DNA from: Pratylenchus scribneri | Lineage: Eukaryota; Nematoda; Chromadorea; Rhabditida; Pratylenchidae | Assembly (NCBI GenBank): GCA_030063045.1 | Contig: JAQSEB010000111.1 | Span: forward strand, 558,001 to 622,000 | Direction of reading: 5' to 3' | Length of the DNA: 64,000 nt | Shown: piece by piece, positions 21,567 to 35,265 of the stretch | Numbering within the stretch: position 1 is the first letter of the stretch | How the letters are laid out: every line of letters begins with the position of its first letter | Notes under the pieces: model-generated | Database searches by the model: none | What the model saw: only the letters and a program-made list of their open reading frames with translations | Told to the model about the DNA's origin: nothing | Translations under genes and position numbers: made by a program

Positions 21567-24563
21567 TAGGGTTGCGCTCCCGAGGGTCGGGGGCGAGTTG
21601 GACGGGGGCGGGGGTGATCGGGGGTGGCACCTTCGGGGGCGGGGACGGGGGTGACCTTGACGGGGACCCCCGCGGGGATCCCCGCGGGAGTACGGGGGTG
21701 ACCCAAATATTTTAAAAGGTCTTATTTTAAAAAAAAAAATTTCTCAAGCAAAAATTTACTAAAATTTCAATAAATTTTAAGCGCAAAAATATTTAAAGAT
21801 GTTATTTATTCGATCTCCTCTTCAATTTCTTCTTCTTCTGAATCATCCGAAGTTGATGGTGCCAATTTCACTGGGTCCAAATTTGCTTTTACAACCAAAA
21901 TTTGACGAACCATTTTTCCGGAAAGTCTTTAAATATAATTCAAATGATAAATAACATTTTTTTAAATTAAATAAACCTATTTCGAAGGGTGTTTGAATAA
22001 ATTAGTCCTGCCTTGGAGAAGAGCCTCTCGCTGCATATTGAAGTGGCAGGAATGCAATGCAAAATTCGAGCCAATTTTGCCAAATCAGGATAATTAATCG
22101 CATTTTCGCGCCACCATTTGAATAAATCTTCATCAAGTGCCAATTTTTTCTGTTTGAAATGGGCCAATTGCAATTCAATTCGTGCAGACAAATCCGATTC
22201 TGGCTCGTCAGAAATTGATGATGGCAATGAAGTGGCACTGGTTGATTTTTGTTTAATATTCCAAATGTTATCTGGAATAAGATTAAATACAAAAATTATT
22301 AATTGAATAAAATATTAATCATTCTTACAATTTGCCATGCTTTCATCGCTTCCAGAGCCCAAATCAGCTTCCAAATAATCATTCTCAATGTCCAATGGCA
22401 CTTCCGTCTCATTCAAATTTTCCTCTATTAGATTTTGTTCATCAAAATTCTTGATCAATGCTGCGAAATTTTTGTTTAAAATTAATATCAATTAATTCTT
22501 ACTTTTTTTGGCAAATTCGATCAACAATTGTTCGACAATTTTCCAATTCCCAGTTGAGAAAAAAATGGTATCATAAGCATATCGGGGATCCAGAAGCATG
22601 GAAATTCGAAGCAAATCATTGTTGCATAATTCGCCAACTCTTTCCTGAAGCGTTTTGGCGATTTTTTCCGCTATTGGTGCAATTGTTTTTGGGAAATGTT
22701 GTTCAACCAAAAAATCTCGAATCCGCTTGAGAGTGGGGAGAACTGTTGAGCAAGTAGATTTTTCGAGAGAAAACTTAATAAAAAAATTAAAATTAATAAT
22801 AAAATTTGCAATAACCTTTTTTGTTTCGATGTGAAAAATTTCCAATAATGGGCAAATTTGTTTCAAAAATTCAAAGTCTTCCGGCTCCAAATGTGGCAAA
22901 TGTTCTGGTATTTCATCCATTCTTGCTCGCTTCACACCAAATCCTCTTCTTTCACCCTCAATTGCCAACAATATTTTCTTTTTCTCATAAAAAGCCTTCA
23001 ACATTTGGTAAGTGGAGTTCCAGCGAGTGGAGACGGACTTAAGAAATCAAAAAATATTTTTTAATTTTATAAGCAAACCATGATCAATTTTGTTGTTTTT
23101 AATTTCATTTTTCCATGCATTTGATCCCAAAGATTTCCTCCTTTGCTGGTGCGCGAAAAAGTCACCCATGCACGCACTTTTGTCGTTATTTCATTCAAAA
23201 TTGGCATTTTCATTGTGTCTCCCATAATTAAATGCAAATTGTGGGCGACACATTGGAAGCTAATAATTTTCAAAAATATTAATCCTTATCAAAATATGAA
23301 ATATACCTATTTATTTCCAAAATATGCGCTGATTTCTTCATATTGCTGGCATCATCCCTGACAAGACAGATGGTTTTTTCGATTGTAAGTCCATTTGATT
23401 CGAGTGAAAGTTGAATTTGTGAAGAGATTTCTTCACTTTTGTGGCCATCCAGCGGTATTGCATCGAGAACATGATCATTTCGTACAAATGATTCATCAAA
23501 ATTATGTATTGTTATGCTAAATTATTCATTTTTTTATGAAAATATATTTAAATTATTTACCTCAAAAGTGAGGGCGATTTTGTGACCTGCGACCAACCGT
23601 CCGAAGTAATCGAAAAAAAAGCATTTCCAATGTTTTGGACAATTTTGCTTCTTATTTTCTCGGCCATATTAGGAATGACTTTTCTTGCAAAATAATCTCT
23701 TTTATGAAGCTAAACAAAAATTAATAAATAAATTTAATTTCATTTAAATAACCTTCAATTTTGGATAGGCCAATGTGAAAAGTTTGTTCACTCCTGGATC
23801 TTCGAAAAATAAGAAAGAATCGTTTCTTCTTATCATAATGCCAGCCATCTCTTCATCGGCTTTGACTTGGGGATCATTATGATCAAGAAAATCCGTGATT
23901 TTTTTATCCTTAAAATTTTAATATGATTACAAATTTTAAATTTATTAAACCGATGTTCCAGGCTTTTGCGTTTTTACACAATTTATTTCTTTATGCATCG
24001 ATTTTAGATGACTCCAAAGTCCTTTCGTTGATCCTAATTTGTAAGCATAGTTTTTGTTGCACAAATTGCATTTTGCGAAATCTTCGCCAGGTATTTTAGT
24101 AAAATATTTCCAAACTGCAGATTCCAACTGTGACATTTTCTAGATTTTTATTGAAATCTCTGTAAAAATTAATATAGAATTTATTTAAAGTTAATTTCGC
24201 AAAAAATGAATTAAAAAAACTATTCAGAATGTTATTTAAAACATGCCCATTTTTAGAAAATAATTGCTGGTATGAATGGATTTTATGAAAATTAGAGAGA
24301 ATAAAGAAAGAAAAAAAAGCAAAATGCCACAAAAAATTTAAGATTGAGCTCAATGGACAATATTTCTTTATCATATACTGTCTTTTCCTGAAAAATCCGA
24401 TAATACGAGGTGTATGTTCACCCCCGTACCCCCGCGGGGGTGGAGGTTCGGGGGGCGGGAGTGATCGGGGGTGGACCTTCGGGGGTGAGACGGGGGTGAG
24501 ATTCAAACCCCCGCGGGGACCCCCGTCGGGGGTGACCCCCGCGGGGACGGGGGCGCAACCCTA
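21567..24563 (-). mobile_element. Complete hAT transposon inserted in an exon of the M16 gene
   Basis: Terminal inverted repeats TAGGGTTGCGC (21567-21577) and GCGCAACCCTA (24553-24563) are flanked by the identical 8-bp direct repeat CGATTAAC (21559-21566, 24564-24571). Subterminal regions (21578-21710, 24415-24552) are strikingly GC-rich, with many CCCCCGCGGGG and GGGGGTGA words in an otherwise AT-rich region. It contains one complete multi-exon transposase gene on the minus strand. The target is coding sequence: removing element plus one repeat copy restores an open frame. Confidence 0.96.
21806..24136 (-). CDS. hAT-family transposase, apparently intact
   Basis: Start MSQLESAVWKYFTKIPGEDF with a BED zinc finger (FAKCNLCNKNY, LWSHLKSMHKE). 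The following exons carry FFSITSDGWSQVTKSPSLLS (first catalytic Asp region), CLVRDDASNMKKSAHIL (second Asp), FQCVAHNLHLIMGD (CxxH), VSTRWNSTYQMLKAFYEKK, LLDPRYAYDT, and the C-terminal dimerisation block ENAINYPDLAKLARILHCIP, TSICSERLFSKAGLIYSNTL. The end is acidic (SDDSEEEEIEEEIE). Stop at 21806-21808. Introns are about 45-60 nt with GT-AG ends; I found no frameshift or internal stop in the exons. This is what an autonomous, recently active element looks like. Confidence 0.9.
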
Positions 24564-27500
24564 CGATTAACTCGTGAATCAACAATCCTTTCGCTGTTAT
24601 AAATAATTTTTCCTCCAATTCTCCAATGTCCAAAATGTTTTTCTGAAATTTTTTAAAGATTTTTGATTAAAAATTAATTAAATTGCTAAAAAATTTCAAA
24701 GTTACCGAAATATTTCTATCGAAAAATTGGAATTTTTGAGACTCTGGGTCATATCAGATATTTTAAAAATATATTCTGGAACAAAATCATAAGATATTTG
24801 GCCTTTATTACAATTTCTTATTAATTACTTATTTGTCAATTTTATTGTCTTTTAGTCAAATTAATAGTTCCCTTTATTAAATTAAATAGGAATGAATTTA
24901 ATTTACCACTGTATTCTTGGTTTCCTCATAGATCCGTTTAAATTCTTTGAAATCATTGCATTTTATTTTGAGCTTTATTGATTTTCGGTCGGGATGTAAA
25001 CAAATTGACGGGCATTTATAGGCTGATCCGGATCCTCGAATTGCCTAAAAATGAATAAAAATTTATCAAATTTGTTAATTATTCTTACATTCCAGATTGG
25101 CCCACCGTTTTGGCACAAATATTTTTCAAGCAGTAATATCTCCATTGTATTTCCCTTGGGCAAAATAGCATCTTTCCAAGTGCCTTCATATTTTCCTATT
25201 TGCATGAATACAAAATCCGATCTTTTGGTTTCAATTGCACGGATTATACCCATCATTTCCCAATTTTGTTCAAAATCAGGCTGGTACTAAAGGAAAAAAA
25301 TTCCAAAATTTGCTGATTTTTGAAATCAATCAATTTTACCTCGAATTCCATTTTCTCCGCTTGATTTGACAAAAAATTCCAATTCTGTTCTAACCAATCC
25401 TTTTCAGGTAATTTTGCTGGATCACCAATAAAATGGATATTCACAATTGAAGATAGAATTTTTTTTCGAACTTCTTCCAATTTTTCAATCAAATTCTCCT
25501 CTTTGATTTCGTATCCTATATAATAATGGAATTGTTGCAGGGCCAGAAAATTGCAAACAATTTTGTTCGAATCTTAAAATGAATTAATGAATGTAAATTT
25601 AATATTGATTAGCTTAAAAATTAATTCATTATTAAGAGTTAAAGCTGTCGCATCATTATTTATCAGAACCAACTGTATAATTTCATAAAATTTTGTATTT
25701 ATAAGTTGATATGAAACAATTTAGTCTAATATTAAACAAAATTTAATCAAATATGAGATTGAAAAATAATTTTATCAAAGCATTTTATTTATTTAGATTG
25801 AATCTTGATTAATTTCTACTACAAGAGTTATTTAAATCTGTCAAGAAAGAAATGATTTTATCAAAGTTTTAGGCGATTTTATATATTACGATAGAATTTT
25901 ACTAATTCCTTCTTATTATTATCTAAAGAGTTATAATTGCATTCCAACCAACTTACTTTTATTGTATGCCGATGCCATCCACAAAATATTTGACATTTCA
26001 TCGATATCTTCAACCATTGCTTTACCACGTAGTTCTGCTGCGCAATCTTTCACACGTTTTGCATCAAACATAGTCCCTCCCAGAAAAATTTCCGCCCATT
26101 TTGGCAAATATTTGAAGTTCTGATTGTGAGCACGTAATTTGAAAAACATAAACCGTTCATAAGAGCCAGAAATGCCGATCGAACATTTTTTCGAAATCAA
26201 TTCACAGTTGGTCAGTTTTTCAACTTCTTCAGAGCTAAGTGATTTTCCATCCACTTTTGCCGGTGATTGGAAAATCAATTTTGACCAAAGTAGCAAGAAA
26301 TTTCGATCTTCATTGGACAAGGAATTTGTGTCGAAAATGATTGTGATCTCAAAATAAAAGAAAATACATTATACCGACGAATTAGCAAATGAGAGGGCCT
26401 TTATTTTAGTCAAAGCTCAACAAGAAAATTCCAAATGGGAATGAGAATAAAAAATTCGAAATCTTCTTAAATGTTACTTTTTAATTTTTTTTTATAATCA
26501 TATATCATTTTAAGGAATAAAATTCATAATAAAATTGACCAATTTAGAGAGGAAACTTTGCTTTTTTGAATTCTATATTTTCCTGATTGTTTAGTTCCTT
26601 GCCAAGTTATTAATCAGAAACTATATAATGTGATATTCAATTGGTGGTATGGTCAATTGTCCTCTAATTAGAAAAAGTTTTACTATTAGAAATGTAGAAA
26701 AGTAGTAAGCAAATAACTCATTCTATTTGAATAATTTTGTTTAGATTTAGAATGATTTTTATATACGATTTAAAAATTTTCTATCAGCTCACATAGATAT
26801 AATTTATAAATTCAATTTTACATATTTTAATATTTATATATGTCAACATTTAACTCTTTTTATTAAAATCATCATATAATTTTCATATAAAATTTTCAAT
26901 AATTTTTTTATATCATTCAATATAAAATTCGTTGCCCTTTGAAACTATTGGAAAAGTATTCATGATTCAATTTAGGAAGAGTTATTATATTATGAGGCAT
27001 ACCCATTTTTATTATGTTAATTATACCTGAAAAATTTCACTCTCCATTTTGTGAAAATAATGAAATGGCAATTTCGGCAACAAATTTGGAGCCACTATAT
27101 CCATTCCGTTTTTAATCGTTTCCACTCGGAATAATGAAAATTGTTCAATTTCGTTCAAAATTAGCTCTTTCAATAAATAATCACCAAATTTATTCCGCTA
27201 AAATTAATAAAATTAAATCTAAAAGAATTAATCCTCTCATTACCTCATTCTCTTTTATTGCTGCTTCCAATTCATCCTTTTTTGCCTTTAAATGAATTGT
27301 TTTCAATCGCTTATTTATTCTCTGTTTTTCCTATAATATATTCTATTAATTAATTTTCAATTTTTACCCAAATATAACCTTTTTCTCCAATTTTTCATAT
27401 TCTTTTTTACTCAATTTTGCAAATAAATAAAAGCATCGTTCATTGAAAGTTTCATGGAAAAGTTTGCACCAAAATTCGGAGTTCTCTGTCTTCAAGCAAT

Positions 27501-30208
27501 TCAACATCTTCATCTTAAATTATATAATAAAAATTAATTATTTATTTCATTAAAGGAGTTCAATTGTTCACTTATTCTTTATAGATTTATTTTTGGTTTT
27601 AAAAAACTAGAAGAAAAAAACAAATGGGAAACACAAACAGGCGAAATTAATCTAGATGAAAACACATTCAGAATTAATATTTTGATATTATTTTGCTCAT
27701 ATTTTTTGGAATTTTATATAATTCACAAATTCTTTCATTAATTAACTTAACTCATTCATTCATCTATATTACCAAATTTTCAAAATCTGATTTAATATTT
27801 TATTTTATTTTCAAATTCGTTTGGCATGCCAATTGCCAAATATCATTTCATTACATTCTTTTTATTAATTAAATTACCTCATTTATCCGTTCTTCCAATT
27901 GTTCTTCTTTGGTGCCATACAATTGATATGCAAATATTCCATCCCTGATCATTTCGTGGGCATTTTTCTCCAATTCACAAACATAATTGCGTTTGTGTTG
28001 TTCAATAATTTGGCAAATTTTCTCCACATCAATTTTTTTATGTTCCATACGAATTTTTGATAAAAAACTAAAATTCACAATTATGAATGTTAATTTAAAA
28101 ATTTTACTTTTCTTTGAAATTGGTATCCATTTTTTCGATCCGAACATTACCAAATCTGGCAACGATTTCATAATGTAATTGTTCCATTGTAAATTCATAT
28201 AACAATTCTTCTTCCGTTCGAAAAATACCCATTTTTCTTTTCTTTGATGAAATATCGTTCAAATAATTAATCAAGACCAACAATGCCTTCCATTGATAAA
28301 AATTTGATAATGGAGGGCCTTTCCAAGAAATGTCAACTCTTCCTTTTTAAATAAATTTAGATAAATAAATTTTTATGAAAAATTTGCCCTATTCTTACCA
28401 TATTCGTCGTCATCAAAATCACTGGGAACAATTATTTCGGCCTTGTTTGGTTCCAATTTAAATTCGGTAAGCTCCCTTTGAAATGGTCGTTCGAAATTCT
28501 TCGGAATTTTTTTGATGTATTCGCATTCAACTTGTGCAATTGTATATAATAATTGATTATGGTTGACCATACCGCATACAATTATGAACTGAAATATTAT
28601 TTATATATTTTTCATTTTCAATTTAATAAACATACTAAATTATCTAGGTGGTAAAATTGTTTATGGAATCGGCGGATATTTTTCAATGAGCAAGTTTCCC
28701 GCAGATTTTTCTGTGATCCACCATGATTATAGGCATATCCCGAGTATTTTGGGTAGAATAATTTTCTTCGTTGTTGTTCCATTGAGAAACCATCACCAGA
28801 TTGTTCACTAAAAAAAATAAATTAATATACAAAATTAAATAATATGAATTTCTTTGTGTTTATCTTTTATTAAAAATATGAATTTTTCCATAATTTTCTT
28901 CGGTATCTATTATCAAAAAACCATAATAATTTTCCTTTCTATCACTTTTTAAAAATATCCTATTACTTATATGTTAGATATCAAAATACATAAACTAATT
29001 TCAAAAAGTAGCATTTTAAATGATTTTTTTATTAATATATAATGGAATTTCTTCATGTGATTTTCTTCACATAATAAAATATTCAATAAAGAATTAAAAT
29101 TTTGATTTTTAATCTATAAATCTTTAAAATATCAGTTTTTTATTTTGAAAATTTTATTTTTATATTTAAACCCCAAATTAATTATAAATTTATTTGAATA
29201 ATTACTCATATATGACTCCCGAATCATATCCTTCTCCATCGATGTGGTGCACTTCGGTAGTGAATTGGGACGGCTGAAAAATATTTAAAATTACAATTTA
29301 TTTACTTATAAATTAAAAATTACTGTCAACATTGGATTCAGTAAATAATGAATATATGCGGGCAGAGCTTTCAAAAATCCCATGGTTCCAGCAGAAATCA
29401 ATTCGTAAAAAGTATTCGTTTGACGTGTTACACCCTGAGTTTCCGACTGGAAAATAAGAAAATTGCTGAGGATTTTATTGAAAATTAAAAATTTACCAAG
29501 CAACGATTTGTGATTTCATCCAAATTGCCTTTAAAAGAAAAAAATGTGAATAATGGAAATTTATAAAATATTTAATATATATAGGATTGGGACAGTGATG
29601 CTTTCTATGATTTTGCCTTATGAATTGAATCAATTTGATAAAATCAGTGGCCACAGAAAGTTATTGTCAAAAAGGAAAACTCCCCAATTTTGGTCTATTT
29701 TGCCATTTTTGATCCTAAATTTTTGACAATTCCCATTAAATCGCATTAATTCTTTTACTAATCAATTAAATCAAATCAAGACAATACAATGCTCTCAAAT
29801 TTCCTAAATCTAATTTTAATATTCAATTAAAACGCAAAATTTTGTATGTAAATTTTGTTTCATTTTTTTGGTTTTTCAAAAAAAAACATTTAAAAATTCT
29901 AAATTTGTTATTTTAAAATCAAATAATTGGAAAAATTCAGTTACCTTTATATTTTTCGCATCCCATGAAGACCATATGCTCGAGGCAGTGCGGCAATCCA
30001 TCATCATTATTTGCTTCCGTCACTTCAAAAAATATATTTAAAATTGTGTAAAAACAAATTTAAATTTACCAAAATTGAGATAACAATGCACCATTGGTCC
30101 AGGAATATTCGAAACTGCAATTCGCAATTTGGAATTTCTTGATTGATACAAATCCAGTTGGATTTTTTCATTGATTTGAATGCTTGGATGTTTTTTGAAC
30201 GCCTTCAT

Positions 30209-31840
30209 TGGCAAGAAAAATATTTTTATTGAATTATTCTGAATCTAACGGGTAATATTTTAAAATGGATTATATTAATTTGGCGAAAAAAAATATTGAA
30301 AATGACGAAATATAATAGCACTTTAATGATTTGTCCTAGGCCATTGAGTCCTAGACTAATCGATTAAAAAACACATCAATATGAACTCGATTGGTTTATA
30401 ATTTGTCATGATTTGTTCAAAAATTAAAGAAAGTATTAAGCCGTTTAAACAATCTTAAAATTTTTGATTCAAACTAATTCAAATCATTATCAAACGAAAC
30501 GACTTAATGAGATCTATCGATTGGATATATTATTAGGGGGAGATAAAATACTGAACCATTAAAATATTATATTCTTTTCACATTTTAAAATTTATTTATT
30601 TAGTTTGTACTTTGTAAATGCATTGAGTTAAAATTTTGGAAGGATTGGAGGGAGACGAAAAATGGGCATGAAACAATGTTGTATTGATGTAAATTTTGGA
30701 TTAATTTTTACAATTTGATAGGACTTTTAATCAACTTCAAAATGATTATTAAATATTGGCCAATGCTGGATATTTATCAATTTATGGCCAAAATCGGTCT
30801 CAACTGTTTTTAGTAATAATTATGTAAATAACCAGTAAAGCCAATAGATTTGTTATCATTTTTGAAGCAAAATTTATACTCTATAAATTATATAAAATTA
30901 AAAATTGAGTCAGCAATTTTGTTTTCATCATCCATATAGGTTACAGCAGCAGAAGGGATGGCTTATACATAAAATAAAATAAATTTATGTATGGGGAAAA
31001 GGCAAAAAAAGTCAGCAGCGCTGTTGGAATAAATTAAATACATTTTATTGGCTATAGGTGTGGTAAAATGAAATCATCAGCTAAAAATTACATCATTTTT
31101 GATTAAATTTTTGGTTAAAATCTCTCGGACAATACTATTTTTATTGAACTATGGAATCTGAAGAAAATTTAGAAATTGATGGAGAAGAAAAGATACTTAC
31201 TTGTCATTTAACCGGGTGCAGATTTGAATTTTAAAATTCTTATATTTTAATTCATATTTTATTGTAAAATAATGAAGAAAACATGATTTTAGGTGATTTT
31301 ATTGTTGACTAATTTTGGGATAACATAGGGTAATCTTTTGGGAGAGGGATAGGGGGAATCTGCAGTATGCATTGCACCTAGAATAACCGACAATTACGAA
31401 TTACCGAAGAAAATATCGAAGTTTAGATTATTTTTTTCCATTACGGTTGAAATTACAAATCAACGTGAAATCAAATCGTTTATAGAGTTAATAATATTTT
31501 TTATAAAATTGTGGCCAAATTGCGTTCAATTATAAGGAAATGGCCAATTAAATTGCCAGAAACAATGGCAAAAAAACTAGTAAAATATTCATTTGAATTA
31601 AATAAATATTCATCGATAAATTTTCCAAAAATGCAATAAATGCGAGTGACAGCGAAAAGAAGGACAAAGAAATTTTTGAAAAGTAAAATGCATTTTGTAA
31701 GTCATTCAACAAATTTTATAATTTCATTAGATGATTCATTGGCTTTCTAAATTATAAATTTTTATATTCACCTCATCATCAAATATATTTTCAAATAATA
31801 ATTCATTTTATTATTACTTTTTTGATTTCTTAAATTATAT
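30209..31840. other. Intergenic between M16 and protease genes
   Basis: No gene. At about 30340-30540 a degenerate palindromic stretch (AATTTGTCATGATTTGTTC and GAGATCTATCGATTGG words) resembles the foldback elements at 40.1 and 56.2 kb and is probably an old copy. The rest is AT-rich. Confidence 0.45.
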
Positions 31841-34795
31841 ATGTCACCAATTAATTTTTGCAATTTTAATTTTCTTATGGCAATTTTGGCGTTGATAATT
31901 GACCGCTGTGACTTTTATCAATCTGCTTCTGCCGATGAGTATGTCCAACAAAATATACAAATTTACAATAAATTTTAATTAATATTAAATATAAAGGAAA
32001 TTATTTTTGCAAAAATAAATTATTGAATTAATATTATTATTATTATTAAATTGAAAAGGAAAAAATTAATAAAAAAAATAGTTTAATTTAATGAGAGAAG
32101 GCATTATTTCCGTATCCGGAAATAATTTTATTTTATTATTTTCTGAATATTTTAATTTTTATTTTCGAAATAGTACCATAATCATTCTCTTTTATAATTA
32201 AAATTTTTAAGTTACCTCCAAAATTAGTCAACCCTTAAATCATGTTATTTTACTGTTTTTTACAACCAAATATGAGTAATAAGAATCTCAAAAACATTTT
32301 TTCAAATCTTCGCAAAAATAATTAAGAAATACCCTATTTTAACCATTTGCATTATTTTTGAGGCATCGGATCGGTACAAATTTGCGCTTTCGAAGAAATT
32401 AAAATTACAGACACAATCCTTTACCAAATTCGCATTTATTATGACTTAATATGTCACATTTATTCGAATTTCAATTACAGAATCAATGGATTTGCAATGA
32501 AAAGCACCCCAATTTCTCTTCCTTTACCAAAAAATAGTGGACAACAATGTTCTAGTATTGAGAATGGAATTTCCCTGGATTCTATGACATTTAATGTGGA
32601 TTTTTATTTTGAAAATTTAAATTATTTGCTGAATGATAATAATGGCCGAATGAGGCAAATTAAATTTTATCAATTTATTTTTTTTTGTTATTTTAGTTTT
32701 TTCATTTGTTATAAATCGAGTTTAAATGAGAATTTGATGAAAGCGCAATTCAAAGTAAAATATTCAAAAATATTATTTAAAACTAAAATTGAATTTAGTT
32801 GAAAAATAATTTGGAAAATGAAATTGAAGAATATTGTAGCGAAGATGGTTTACATGGATTCGAAATTGATTTTATTAAATTGGATGAACAAAATCAAATT
32901 CAATTGTGCTTAGAATTTTCAATTAGCGAACAAAAATGGTTTAATATAATTAAAAATATTTCTAAAAATTCATTAAAGGAATTTCACTTTTGGAGAAAAA
33001 TTCCTGTTTAATCGAACCAAGTTGAAATTAAAATTTGACCAAAATAGCATTCAATTATTTCATGGGTATGATCACAAAATGGCGAATAAAATATTCCAAT
33101 TGGGCGAAGGAAGATTCAAAAAATATTTTTTATACAATGGAAATAAAATGATGCAGAAAAATGTGGTCAATATATTTTTAAATATTTAATTAAAATTCTA
33201 CATTCTTCAATAGTCTCCATGGTTTATTTTGATGGATATTGCTGTTGAAAATGATGAAGAAATGGGAAATAAAAATTCAATGAATTTGAAAATACCAGAG
33301 CAACATTTCCAAATTCATCATCAAAATGTTTGTTCAATTTTGGGAAATGATAAAGAAATGCAGAGGTCAATTCAAATTGAATGCATCAAAATATGTGAAT
33401 TTGGGCCATTAGAATGTTAATATTTATATTAATAAAAAATTGAAAATATATATATTTATAATTAGGTGAATGCGGAAAACATTGTCGATGTCCTGCGAAA
33501 AAAGTAAGAAATTTAAAAATTGACGAAATTAAAAATTAAACAAAATTCCTAGCATCCAATTACATTTATATCGGGAGGCGATGAAGTGAATGATCCCAAA
33601 AAATGGCCATGGCTTGTTGCTGTTCACAGTAATTTCTCGGTGACAAAAAATGGCGCAAATATGGAAATTGGCCCATTCCAATGTTCGGGCTCAATTATTC
33701 ATGAAGAATATTTGCTCACTGCGGCCCATTGTGTCAAGAAAATTGTTTGTTTTTTATTTAAAATTTTTAGCAGATTAGAGTGATAAAATAATCAAAAAAT
33801 TTTATATTTAAATGAAATTCATTTTAAGGATAAAGAATATAGTTGGGCATTGTCAAAAATTGTAATTTTTGCTGGTCAAACAAATATCAAAAATTCGGAA
33901 TTGCAAATATTGAATATTCCTCCAGAGAATGTATTTCCAAATGATCAATTCGATGACATCATTACGATTGAAAGGAATTACAATTTTGAAGAAATTAATT
34001 TGGATATTGCATTAATAAAAGTTATAATTGCTTTTTTTATATATAATTTTAGAATAATTTTCAGCTGCCCAATCCATTAAAATTCAATGAGAAAATTAAT
34101 TCAATTTGTTTATTCGAAGATTTAAAAATAAATATAACTGAAAATATTCACATGGCTGGATGGGGATTTTCTCAAGGTTACATACACTTTTATATTCAAT
34201 TAAATAAAAATTCAATTTTATTTCAGAAGTTGATTTTAATCCTACAGAGGGGAGTGATGAAAAGTAAAATGCGATATTTGATTAAATAAATATTTTAAAG
34301 CAATTATTTTAGTTTACCAGATGTAGAAGACAATCTTCATGAAACAAAAGCCAAAATTATTCCAATAAAAGAATGTTTAAAATATGAAAGTGCTAATTGC
34401 CTTGTATATCAGGAGGAAATTTTTAATTATTGTTTAAAATCAAAGGAAAAAATTTTCGAGTCAAGATTTTGTGTTCAAGGACAGAATTATTCCACCTTAC
34501 AAAAGGTAAAAAATAATAATAGAATAAAAATAAAAATTATAATTTTTAGGGTGATAGTGGCAGTGCATTGATGTTTAATGAAAATGGGCGCTGGTTCAAT
34601 ATTGGAGTTGCCTCAAAACAATTTTTGCGAAATTCGCCATCCCAAAATCCATTGCCTGGTTACAAATTTTATTTAATCAATTTTACTATAATATTATTCT
34701 AATTTTCAGTTGTATTCATAAAAATTAACAAGAAAATTTGTGAATGGATTTATGAAAAAAGTGAGGGAAAAGTTAAATGCCAGAAAAAATTATAA
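31841..34795 (+). CDS. Secreted trypsin-like serine protease (S1) with a lineage-specific N-terminal domain
   Basis: Signal peptide MSPINFCNFNFLMAILALII (exon 31841-31938), then a 0.54-kb intron. An N-terminal region of about 300 residues follows, with no known domain; it includes CSEDGLHGFEIDFIKLDEQN and the Cys cluster IECIKICEFGPLEC/GECGKHCRCPAKK. The protease begins with FISGGDEVNDPKKWPWLVAV. The triad is complete: LLTAAHC (His), LDIALIK (Asp), QKGDSGSALMF (Ser). The tail is IKINKKICEWIYEKSEGKVK. Intron 2 (32655-32696) has a GC donor. Around 32997-33010 the frame of the upstream part runs to a stop (FHFWRKIPV), while the conserved continuation (LFNRTKLKLKFDQ) is in another frame, next to a run of five A. 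That is either a frameshift or a sequencing error. The zymogen could be activated at the ISGG junction. Confidence 0.8.
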
Positions 34796-35096
34796 ATATG
34801 ATAAATAGAAAAATTTTGCAAATTTTATAAATTATGGATTCTGTCCATATTTGTTAATAATTATTTATGTCCTTTCATCCATTCATTTAACTTATTTTGA
34901 TATTTTGATGAATAAAATATATTGAATATATTTTATTTTAAATGTTTTATAAATAAAAAAGCAATTAGAAATTAAAAAATGAATTAAGTTACGATTTATA
35001 AATTCATAAAAATATATAATTTAAAAAAAAAGTATTTAGAAATTTGGGTAGAATATGAATAAAAACATATCAAAATTTTTATTTCTTCCAATCGAC

Positions 35097-35265
35097 TCAT
35101 ATCAATTCACAATTTGTGGTGTCATTTTTAATGCCCTCGATCTGATTTTCTCTACAATTATAGTTGCCATTGATGGTCGATGTGACCATTCTCCACTCGT
35201 TCGATTTTTCAATGACTAATATCTTTCGCTGCGCGGCATGTCTTGCTTTAATTTTTCGATAAGTG
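35097..35265 (-). pseudogene. Relic of the proline dehydrogenase 3' end
   Basis: The nucleotide sequence TTCACAATTTGTGGTG, followed by an AATTTT/CATT stretch and TTGATGGTCGATGTGACCAT, parallels 44417-44540, the last exon of the proline dehydrogenase gene (TTCACAATTTGTGGTG, TTGTTGGTCGATGTGTCCAT). The order and spacing are the same, the reading frame is degraded, and no other PRODH exons are near. A short, decayed duplicate. Confidence 0.7.

Larger units (their letters stand above)
20343..30208 (-). pseudogene. M16 metallopeptidase (insulinase-like, C05D11.1 type) interrupted by a hAT transposon
   Basis: The start MKAFKKHPSIQINEKIQLDL (30208) is followed by the inverted zinc motif HxxEH in GLPHCLEHMVFMGCEKYK and by GNLDEITNRCLS, AGTMGFLKALPAYIHYLLNP and GVIYEEQSGDGFSMEQQRR. 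Many small exons follow to 24590, including the M16 C-terminal signature AIRGSGSAYKCPSICLHPDR (exon at about 24908-25044). The reading frame runs into the hAT element at 24563/24571 and resumes at 21566 on its other side. A 47-nt intron then leads to ELCNRIWKAKAENVFQKAAP and DDTKSIRCIALNKSSIGKMK, the usual M16 tail. Later exons to 20343 add about 130 residues (FEEFWTQDLIEEARIRV, CIWTPNLFDKEGWPIITVDL) that I do not recognise; they may belong to a separate gene. Without the insertion the gene looks intact, so this allele is disrupted. Typed as pseudogene for that reason. Confidence 0.85.
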
